NCBI GenBank assembly: GCA_014132595.1
Contig: BMAG01000032.1
Location: forward strand, 1 to 39,336
DNA length: 39,336 bases
Source: Gammaproteobacteria bacterium
GTDB taxonomy: Bacteria; Pseudomonadota; Gammaproteobacteria; DSM-16500
Direction: 5' to 3'
Shown: positions 33,492 through 39,336 of the stretch, piece by piece
Layout of the letters: every line of letters starts with the position of its first letter
Position numbering within the stretch: position 1 is the first letter of the stretch
The notes under the pieces: generated by a model
What the model was told of the DNA's origin: nothing
Databases searched by the model: none
The model's input: only the letters and a program-made list of their open reading frames with translations
Translations under genes and position numbers: made by a program

Positions 33492-35021
33492 ATGCGATCT
33501 AATCAAGAGAGTGATTTTCGAGCCGTCTTAGCAAAACAAGATAGGGAACTACAAGCCCTCGAGGATCGATTCAGTAAAATCAACAATGTATCTTCAGAGA
33601 ACGCAGAAAAACTACGTCGACTAAAAGAAGATATACAACGTATAGAAGCCCAAATCATTCCTATCTCTCACTCTACTAGAGGTGATACACAGGAAAAGAA
33701 TGCTCGAATTCTATCATTAGCGGAACAACGAAATGCCTTTATACAACAATATAAAGCTTCCGTTGAAACAGAAGAAAGAAGAGATGCTCTCGAAAGAAAA
33801 AAAGAAGCACAAGAAAAAAGAAAGGCTGATTTAATTTCCCTATCCCAATTATTTAAAAAATTTAACGATTTAAAAAACGAAAGTTACTCTAGTAGTGAAG
33901 AAACCAATAAAATAATGGGTTTCAATTTAGCCGAAGATAATCAGACGGATATAATAAATCAAGCAGTAAGGGCTATTGAAGGAATTAAAATTGATCTCCA
34001 ACAACTATCTAATGATCACGAATTTCTTCAAAAATTATTTGATGGCTCTCTTTCCTCAACTGCAGAATTTCCACCTGATGTTAATTTAGGAATAGTGCCA
34101 TCGGCTTTAACAACATTACAGGAGAAAGTGAATATTTTACATTTAGAAAAAGAAAGATTCGAGGCTATTCGTCAATTAGAAGCTCAAAAAGCTGAATTTG
34201 ATGCATTGGCAAAAGAGCTCGGCGAATTTCAAAATGAAAGTAAAATGATTTTGGAGAGTATGCATAGCAGCCTAAAAGAACCTGTTTCTAAAAACCTCGC
34301 CGCAATTGATAGCATTGTTAATGAACATCAAAATATTCTAAATCTCATTAAACTTAGAGAAAAAGAGAAAGTTCTAGATCCTGCTAGAGGGTATACATTA
34401 GCAATTCGAGCTGTCGCACTAGCAAAGAATCCTGAAGAAGTGCAAAAAAATATGGAAAATTTCGCAAAACTCCAAGCAGACCTAATGGCAATTAAATACG
34501 AAATGGTTAATTTAAAAACATTTCAAGAACAATCTGTTCTACTACAACAAAAAGAATTTTACGCCCAACTTAAAACAATTATCACCGCACATATCCCACA
34601 ATGGGACAAAGAGCACACAGTCTCTGGAACAAGTGTACTTTTCAATGGGAAATCTCATAAAGTACCGCAAGGAATCGGTGAAATATTAAAAATACTCGAT
34701 CCAAAATTTGAAAAACAAAGTTTTAGATTTTTTAAAAAGAAAGTGATTCCCAAAAAAGAAGATGTTGCCCGACAGGACATACAAAATCTATTAAAGTTCA
34801 AAGAAATAGCCGATCGAAGACTTAATAAAGGAAAATCAAAAGACTCACGAGACCCCAATAGTCTTAATACACAGGTCCTCACTTTATTGTCCGAAATCGA
34901 CATCAACAAATTGAATGATCCCATTGCACTTAAAGCATTAAATGAAAAGCTCTTGAAAATATCACCCACACCCAAAGAAACACCTCAATTAGCACCACCA
35001 AAACCAACTGCATTTCTATGA
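33492..35021 (+). CDS. Hypothetical 509-residue coiled-coil protein
   Basis: No family recognised. Strong coiled-coil segments occur at about residues 5-60, 85-130 and 210-260 (REKEKVLDPARG later marks a break). No signal peptide or membrane segment is present. The C-terminal ~90 residues contain SFRFFKKKVIPK, then LLSEIDINKLNDPIALKALN, a pattern that matches the two small paralogues at 3233-4035. The C-terminus is Pro-rich (TPKETPQLAPPKPT). AAGGGGGG precedes the ATG and a terminator follows. It is a plausible secreted effector by composition. Confidence 0.7.
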   Translation: MRSNQESDFRAVLAKQDRELQALEDRFSKINNVSSENAEKLRRLKEDIQRIEAQIIPISHSTRGDTQEKNARILSLAEQRNAFIQQYKASVETEERRDALERKKEAQEKRKADLISLSQLFKKFNDLKNESYSSSEETNKIMGFNLAEDNQTDIINQAVRAIEGIKIDLQQLSNDHEFLQKLFDGSLSSTAEFPPDVNLGIVPSALTTLQEKVNILHLEKERFEAIRQLEAQKAEFDALAKELGEFQNESKMILESMHSSLKEPVSKNLAAIDSIVNEHQNILNLIKLREKEKVLDPARGYTLAIRAVALAKNPEEVQKNMENFAKLQADLMAIKYEMVNLKTFQEQSVLLQQKEFYAQLKTIITAHIPQWDKEHTVSGTSVLFNGKSHKVPQGIGEILKILDPKFEKQSFRFFKKKVIPKKEDVARQDIQNLLKFKEIADRRLNKGKSKDSRDPNSLNTQVLTLLSEIDINKLNDPIALKALNEKLLKISPTPKETPQLAPPKPTAFL

Positions 35022-35049
35022 ACGTCCAGTTCATGACAAAAATTCTTCA

Positions 35050-35090
35050 TTGTCAGGCATAAGCTAGATGCCCGACAACTCTGCATTTTT
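35050..35090 (+). terminator. Intrinsic terminator after the 509-residue protein gene
   Basis: TTGTCAGGCAT (35050-35060) pairs with ATGCCCGACAA (35068-35078) with one mismatch around AAGCTAG. A T-run (CATTTTT) follows at about 35084-35090. Confidence 0.7.
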
Positions 35091-35094
35091 AACC

Positions 35095-35496
35095 TTACTT
35101 ACATTCAAACGATTTGTTATCTAAAACGGTGCATTTCTTATAGTCATTGATATCGATCCTTAATTCAGCTTTAAGCCGATCTTTTTTCCCATTGTTATAA
35201 AATTCTTCACCTGAAGAAGAGAACAAACCACTACATTCAAGGACAATACCCTTCGTACTCTGCGTTACCTTATTATGGGTAATATCGATGTTGATTATCT
35301 TATCTTCTATTTTCTTGCTAAATACACGGCAAAAATAATCGCGTGTGGCCGGATTAATAGCACAAACATTTTTCTCAATACTGATCTCCCATTGTTTACC
35401 ATAATCAGCATAGTTATTTTGTGAAGGACAATGAATAACTTCAGCAAAGGCATTCGTCGTGATGGCAAAAAAAATGATTGGAATTATTTTTTTCAT
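35095..35496 (-). CDS. Small secreted Cys-containing protein
   Basis: A 133-residue precursor, no known family. The signal peptide is canonical (MKKIIPIIFFAITTNAFA, cleaved after AFA). The mature part of 115 residues has six Cys (HCPSQ, NVCAI, YFCRV, LECSG, KKCTV, FECK), suggesting three disulfides in the periplasm or outside the cell. GAGGA lies 4-5 bases before the ATG. It is separated from the 509-residue gene by a terminator and lies next to the iteron array, but nothing links it to replication. Confidence 0.75.
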   Translation of the reverse strand: MKKIIPIIFFAITTNAFAEVIHCPSQNNYADYGKQWEISIEKNVCAINPATRDYFCRVFSKKIEDKIINIDITHNKVTQSTKGIVLECSGLFSSSGEEFYNNGKKDRLKAELRIDINDYKKCTVLDNKSFECK

Positions 35497-35603
35497 TTAT
35501 TCCTCGTTAAGTTAGTAAAAAAACAAGCCGCACATCTTATAATAGAAAACATACCTCACAAATAAATATCTTAATAAATTAATGACTTTCATTCATTCAA
35601 TCA

Positions 35604-35735
35604 TCCTGTATCCGTCACATCTTCCCTGTAGTCGTCGCATCTCAAGTCTTTTTTATCCTGTAAGTGTCACAAAAACATCCTGTAAACGACACAAATGTAT
35701 CCTGTAAATGTCACAGACTCTCCCGTAAATGTCAC
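35604..35735 (+). repeat. Six iterons: probable replication origin
   Basis: Six copies of a 15-base word with consensus TCCTGTAAATGTCAC begin at 35604, 35624, 35656, 35678, 35700 and 35721. Most starts are 20-22 bases apart, about two turns of the helix, as expected for initiator-binding iterons; one gap is 32. Copies 3, 5 and 6 are closest to the consensus. Copies 1, 2 and 4 are more divergent. Very AT-rich DNA follows at 35740-35860, a suitable unwinding region. Two more copies in the opposite orientation lie before the rep gene. Confidence 0.88.
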
Positions 35736-35809
35736 ATGAGGAATTAAATTATCTCTAACTTTCAAAGGATTGCAATTTCCAAACATTATTTAAACAAATA
35801 AACAAAAGA

Positions 35810-35824
35810 AACAAACGGTTTGTT
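35810..35824. promoter_or_regulatory. 15-bp palindrome upstream of the parA promoter
   Basis: AACAAACGGTTTGTT is a perfect palindrome around a central base. It lies 20 bases before the proposed -35 box of parA and is a candidate site for ParA/ParB autoregulation, the RHH protein or a centromere. Confidence 0.45.
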
Positions 35825-35843
35825 ATTCTTTTTTCAGAAATAC

Positions 35844-35872
35844 TTAACATAGTTAAAAGCGCATGTTATGCT
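35844..35872 (+). promoter_or_regulatory. Probable promoter of the parA-parB-RHH operon
   Basis: TTAACA (35844-35849) and TATGCT (35867-35872) are separated by 17 bases. The leader would be about 37 bases, and AAGGA precedes the parA ATG. Confidence 0.5.
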
Positions 35873-35915
35873 CTAGCTTAATTTAATCTTCAAACTTTGA
35901 TTAAGGACGATTTGC

Positions 35916-36806
35916 ATGACAAAGATCGTAGTGAATGCAACACATAAAGGTGGTGAAGGAAAAACTACAAATTCCATCATTCTTGCAGAATACATCGCGC
36001 TCGTACTTGGATTGAAAACACTCATCATTGACATGGATCCTCAAGCTAATTTTTCAGGCCGCTATATCAAAATGGAATATGATCCTTCTTACAAAGGCGG
36101 CAAAATTCCTGCCCTTCACCCTGATTACGAACCACTGGTTGATAAAGATTGGGACGGAAGAAGCAGTATTGCAAATATTTTCTACGGAGAAGAGGTGGTA
36201 CCTTATCCAACTTCTATTACTAATCTCGATTTATTGCCCGCTCATTCGATTAAATTGCAAGAAGCTGAAGCTGTTACAAAAAATGAAGTCGTAGAAAAGG
36301 TACATTTACAATTAAAACGTTTCCTAGAACTCGAAGATGTACAAAATACATACGATATGGTGATTATTGACACACCTCCTTCCAAAGGCCCCTTAACGAT
36401 TGCTGCTATTAAAGCCGCAAGTCATATTGTGATCCCTGCACAAATGGAACAATTTTCCATTGAAGGTATTTATGGCATGTTGCAACTTTGGAAACAGGAA
36501 ACATACTGCCGTACGCCCAATAATCCTATCACTCTAGTCGGCATTTTACCGAATCAAGTCAGAGATATTAAATTACACAAACAATTTTTAAGCGGTTTAA
36601 GACAAGGAAAAGGTTTAGGCGACTATGTCATGCCTCACGTTATTAAAAAGCGTGCTATTTACACGGAAATTTTAGTGGAAGATGCAAACCCTAAAAGTAT
36701 TTTTGAATTACCAGCTAACAATGTTGCTCGTAATGAATATGAAACCGCATGTCGTTACATAATGGAGAAAGTGAATCATGGCGAAGAAAAAGGTGTTCGC
36801 AATTAG
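35916..36806 (+). CDS. parA: ParA-family partition ATPase
   Basis: A 296-residue Walker-type ATPase that moves replicons along the nucleoid. The deviant Walker A is HKGGEGKTTNS (residues 10-20). The Walker A' is LIIDMDPQANFSG and Walker B is MVIIDTPPSKG. It lacks an N-terminal HTH, so it is a chromosomal/type Ib-like ParA in form. The stop overlaps the parB start by 29 bases. It is preceded by the iteron array and belongs to the replicon maintenance operon. Confidence 0.93.
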   Translation: MTKIVVNATHKGGEGKTTNSIILAEYIALVLGLKTLIIDMDPQANFSGRYIKMEYDPSYKGGKIPALHPDYEPLVDKDWDGRSSIANIFYGEEVVPYPTSITNLDLLPAHSIKLQEAEAVTKNEVVEKVHLQLKRFLELEDVQNTYDMVIIDTPPSKGPLTIAAIKAASHIVIPAQMEQFSIEGIYGMLQLWKQETYCRTPNNPITLVGILPNQVRDIKLHKQFLSGLRQGKGLGDYVMPHVIKKRAIYTEILVEDANPKSIFELPANNVARNEYETACRYIMEKVNHGEEKGVRN

Positions 36807-37791
36807 CAATGCATTATCCAATGGTATTGAAGAAACTATTCAAGCTGCACATGACTATTCAGGTGAGTTACGTGTAGAGGTCGTTCCGTTAAAAAGAATT
36901 GAAGTCGATCCTGAAAATCCTCGTGATTTGGCACTCACTTTTGAGGATGCCAATCATGGCATTTCCCCTACAGATCCCCAATATGCACGTAAAGAACAAG
37001 AGATTGAATCTTTACAAAGTATTGCAAATTCAATAAAAGACCAAGGGATTATTAATCCTATTGTCGTCTATAAGTTTGGGGAAAAATATAGACTTGTCGC
37101 AGGTGAACGCAGAACGCTAGCCTCCATTATTGCCGGAAAAACTGATATCCAGGCAAAAATTTTAGACAGCAAACCGAACGACTTAAAAATCCGTTTATTG
37201 CAATGGATTGAAAATGTCGAACGCAGCGATTTGTCTTTATGGGAACGCTTAAACAATCTTGAAAAAATCGTATCTGCTTATTTTGAAAAAAATAACCTCT
37301 CTAAGAAATCTATTTCTGTCACCGAATTAAGTAATCTTATTGGTTGTACCAAACCACACGCGGCGAATTATAAAGCCGTCTTGGATGCGGATCCTGGCTT
37401 AAAACAATATATTTCTACGAATCAAATTCGTAGTCTTGAAAAAGCAGCGCTCATTGCAACTATTCAGACATCCGATTTAAAAGAGCATGCTTTAAATGAA
37501 TGTTTAGCGGGTGCTAACTTAAAACGTTTGAAAGCCATTGCAGCACAAAAACCCAATAAAATAGCTCAGATTAAAAAATCAGTGGAAAGTCGCGGCCGAC
37601 AAACAACGAGCGTGAATCTGGGTATTACCAAAAATGTGGGAGTGGCACAGCTTGTTTTAGATTCTATTTTAAAAAATAACGCACTATCACCCATTGCGAT
37701 CCATTTTAAACAAGTGGATTGGAATGATTATCGCGCTATTAACAATACTTTTAAGCAGTTAGTAAAAAAACTCGAAGAATTGCATACCTAG
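36778..37791 (+). CDS. parB: ParB-family partition protein
   Basis: A 337-residue ParB/Spo0J-type CTP-binding protein. The N-terminal ParB domain contains the GERR motif (RLVAGERRTLASI) and ENVERSDLS, the C-motif. A central helix-turn-helix (ISVTELSNLIGCTKPHAANY, residues ~180-200) should bind a parS site. The C-terminal ~80 residues should mediate dimerisation. GGAG lies 13 bases before the ATG within the end of parA. ParB probably acts on the parS-like site at 38303-38318 or the palindrome at 35810. Confidence 0.92.
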   Translation: MAKKKVFAISNALSNGIEETIQAAHDYSGELRVEVVPLKRIEVDPENPRDLALTFEDANHGISPTDPQYARKEQEIESLQSIANSIKDQGIINPIVVYKFGEKYRLVAGERRTLASIIAGKTDIQAKILDSKPNDLKIRLLQWIENVERSDLSLWERLNNLEKIVSAYFEKNNLSKKSISVTELSNLIGCTKPHAANYKAVLDADPGLKQYISTNQIRSLEKAALIATIQTSDLKEHALNECLAGANLKRLKAIAAQKPNKIAQIKKSVESRGRQTTSVNLGITKNVGVAQLVLDSILKNNALSPIAIHFKQVDWNDYRAINNTFKQLVKKLEELHT

Positions 37792-37800
37792 TGAGGATTT

Positions 37801-38136
37801 ATGGCTAATAAAGTAAAAATTACGTTTGTTTTACCTGAAATGTTACAGATGGATATGAAGCAACAGGTTGTTAAAGATGGATATGATCTACGCGGTAAAA
37901 GCCGATGGGTATCTGAAGCTATTGCAAGATTGTTAGATATGCAGGTTTTTCCTGAATTTGTAAAAATGAACGATGAAATGCATGGTTTTGGAAAATTTGA
38001 ATCGGTTGTCGTGGAGCGTGACCTAAAGAAACAACTCGATGACGCGATTATTCATGTGAGAAAGCAATATCCAGCAATGGAAGGCGTGCAGAGCAGGATT
38101 GTTCGCACGGCAATTGTACAAAGATTACTAGGATAA
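37801..38136 (+). CDS. Small protein resembling two fused ribbon-helix-helix units
   Basis: A 111-residue protein, third gene of the par operon, 9 bases after parB. Two copies of a strand-helix-helix pattern are visible. The first runs KITFVLPEMLQMDMKQQVV to SRWVSEAIARLL (residues ~5-46). The second runs ESVVVERDLKKQLDDAI to SRIVRTAIVQRLL (~67-110). Such a fused form could bind DNA as a pseudo-dimer. It may repress the par or rep promoters or assist partition. No close family is recognised, and the RHH reading rests on pattern only. Confidence 0.65.
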   Translation: MANKVKITFVLPEMLQMDMKQQVVKDGYDLRGKSRWVSEAIARLLDMQVFPEFVKMNDEMHGFGKFESVVVERDLKKQLDDAIIHVRKQYPAMEGVQSRIVRTAIVQRLLG

Positions 38137-38141
38137 AAAAA

Positions 38142-38160
38142 TAGTTAAGTCACTTAACTA
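38142..38160. promoter_or_regulatory. Short inverted repeat after the RHH gene
   Basis: TAGTTAAG (38142-38149) and CTTAACTA (38153-38160) are perfect inverted arms three bases apart. It lies five bases after the stop codon. It has no T-run, so it is more likely a protein-binding site than a terminator. Confidence 0.45.
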
Positions 38161-38302
38161 TGCATTAACTACTTGAATTATAAGTGATTATTTTAAATTT
38201 AAATCACGGTTCAAGAAGAGATGAAAATGAGTTAAATGCAGTTTATCCAGCAACTGTTTTAAGCCAGAAACAGGCTAATAACAGCTAAATAAGTATAAAA
38301 AA

Positions 38303-38318
38303 TGTTTCACGAGGAACA
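38303..38318. promoter_or_regulatory. parS-like ParB-binding site
   Basis: TGTTTCACGAGGAACA differs at two of 16 positions from the classical parS TGTTTCACGTGAAACA, and also at two from TGTTCCACGTGGAACA. It lies in the 294-base spacer between the RHH gene and rep, which otherwise holds two iterons and a short inverted repeat. It is a strong candidate for the centromere of the replicon or a site for the chromosomal ParB. Confidence 0.6.
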
Positions 38319-38356
38319 ATTTTAAATGCCATCACTGCTCCGTTTAAAAACGAAGT

Positions 38357-38403
38357 GTGACACTTACAGGATGAATAAGTGTGAATATGTGACATTTACA
38401 GGA
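38357..38403 (-). repeat. Two inverted iterons upstream of rep
   Basis: GTGACACTTACAGGA (38357-38371) and GTGACATTTACAGGA (38389-38403) are reverse complements of the iteron consensus at 35604-35735, 32 bases apart. They lie 27 bases before the rep start codon and probably overlap its promoter. Initiator binding there would allow autoregulation. Confidence 0.85.
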
Positions 38404-38430
38404 TAAAAAAATAACTGAAAGGAGTCTCGA

Positions 38431-39336
38431 ATGCTCGAGCAAAATAAGTCATTAGAGTTGAAGAAACATGTGGCAACGATTCACTCTAGTAATAAGCTTT
38501 CATTATTACAAAGAAAAATTGCAAATGCCCTTTTGTATAACGCCTATGATGATTTATTAATAAAAGATGAATATCAAATTCACATTGGTTCTTTATGTAA
38601 ACTGATTGGTTATGATAGCAATGACCATAAATCTATAAAAAAAGCATTAGTCAATCTACTGTCGACTGTCATCGAGTGGAATTTAGTCGATGGTAATAAA
38701 GTGGATGCAGAAGGTATTTGGAATGCGAGCTCCATTATTGCCGATGCCAGTATTGATGGCGCTATTTGCACCTATTCTTACAGTAACAAAATGCGTAAAC
38801 TGCTGCATCGCCCAGAATTGTATGGCCGGTTAAATATGCAGGTACAAGCAAAATTTCAATCAAGCTATGGCTTGGCACTTTATGAAAATTGCATACGCTA
38901 TCAAAATATCGGACAAACTCCCTGGTTTAATCTTGCTAAATTTCGTCAGTTGATGGGGATCGAAGAAGGTAAATATAAAATTTTTAGAGATTTTAAAACA
39001 CGCGTATTGGATAAAGCGGTTGAAGAAGTGAATAAATACTCTCCCATTACGGTTGATTCTCAAATGCGTAAACAAAATCGGCAGGTTATTGCGATTCAAT
39101 TTCTCATTAAACAAATAAATAATGTTGAACTAACTGACATCAAAGAAGAAACGACATTAGAAAATGTGCAGCCAGAAATGCTAAAAATGACCTTTGGTCT
39201 TTCTAAAAAACAAATAGCAGAAGTTTTTTCTGCTTATACGGAAGAATATATTGCGAGTAAAATTAGATTAATTGAAAATTCATCCAGTTTTAAATCTAAC
39301 AAAATTCATAACTTGGCAAAATATTTCTTATCAGCT
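38431..39336 (+). CDS. repB: Rep_3-type plasmid replication initiator, truncated at the window end
   Basis: At least 302 residues with no stop before the window ends. AAAGGAG lies 6 bases before the ATG. The N-terminus (NKLSLLQRKIANALLYNAYD) and the winged-helix region ending in YGLALYENCIRYQ, followed by TPWFNLAKFRQLMGI and a second helix block (YKIFRDFKTRVLDKAVEEVN), fit the Rep_3/RepB initiator family, which binds iterons as a monomer to open the origin and as a dimer to repress its own gene. The nearby inverted iterons support this. The part beyond 39336 is not seen. Confidence 0.88.
   Translation, partial: MLEQNKSLELKKHVATIHSSNKLSLLQRKIANALLYNAYDDLLIKDEYQIHIGSLCKLIGYDSNDHKSIKKALVNLLSTVIEWNLVDGNKVDAEGIWNASSIIADASIDGAICTYSYSNKMRKLLHRPELYGRLNMQVQAKFQSSYGLALYENCIRYQNIGQTPWFNLAKFRQLMGIEEGKYKIFRDFKTRVLDKAVEEVNKYSPITVDSQMRKQNRQVIAIQFLIKQINNVELTDIKEETTLENVQPEMLKMTFGLSKKQIAEVFSAYTEEYIASKIRLIENSSSFKSNKIHNLAKYFLSA

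Noticed and set aside
35604-35735. Possible CRISPR array
   Set aside because: The repeats are 15 bases, imperfect and 20-32 bases apart with no true spacers; a matching initiator gene and inverted copies identify them as iterons.
38243-38251. DnaA box (TTATCCAGC)
   Set aside because: It matches only 7 of 9 positions of TTATCCACA and is isolated, so it is not better than chance in AT-rich DNA.

Overview
The window looks like a low-GC gammaproteobacterium of the Legionellales, most like Coxiellaceae and their relatives that live inside eukaryotic cells. The reasons are gene content and texture: FabV, a separate-subunit E1alpha/E1beta/E2 dehydrogenase operon, a histone H1-like protein beside HU and Fis, a Gram-negative choloylglycine hydrolase, and several large, lysine/glutamate-rich coiled-coil or membrane proteins with no recognisable family, of the kind often secreted into host cells. 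The assignment is inferred from protein features only; there is no rRNA or tRNA gene here to confirm it.

Layout. 1-6.2 kb: a short inverted repeat, an FAD aromatic-ring hydroxylase, fabV, two tandem paralogous small proteins, a choloylglycine hydrolase-family enzyme, a cold-shock protein and a large palindromic element. 6.2-13.4 kb: a SAM methyltransferase, an M29-like aminopeptidase and a 1776-residue coiled-coil protein. 13.4-15.7 kb: a second palindromic element, an Xre-RES toxin-antitoxin pair and a small membrane protein whose 3' end overlaps the E2 gene on the other strand. 15.6-21.7 kb: the dehydrogenase operon headed by a cyclic-nucleotide-binding protein, a Tyr/His/Cys-rich secreted protein, lysA and tpx. 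21.8-24.2 kb: a membrane GGDEF protein and a coiled-coil protein. 24.3-26.4 kb: a bufferin-type metallophore operon (Cys-rich precursor, DUF692 oxidase, DUF2063 partner) with a strong terminator after the precursor gene. 26.5-30.2 kb: an L,D-transpeptidase, a large membrane protein and a cytoplasmic family-3 glycosidase. 30.3-32.6 kb: Fis, HU, an H1-like protein and a ProQ/FinO RNA chaperone. 32.6-35.5 kb: a YgjP-like metallopeptidase, a 509-residue coiled-coil protein and a small secreted Cys-rich protein.

35.6-39.3 kb is a replicon core: six iterons, parA, parB, a small protein that looks like two fused ribbon-helix-helix units, a parS-like site, two more iterons in the opposite orientation, and the start of a Rep_3-type initiator gene cut by the window end. 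It sits near genes normally considered core metabolism (lysA, the dehydrogenase operon, fabV, tpx). So the molecule is either a chromid or megaplasmid, or a chromosome with an integrated plasmid backbone.

Most notable: the bufferin operon with its internal terminator; the replicon with its two iteron arrays, parS-like site and tandem RHH protein; a C-terminal module shared by three otherwise unrecognised proteins; and the concentration of nucleoid-protein genes close to the replicon.
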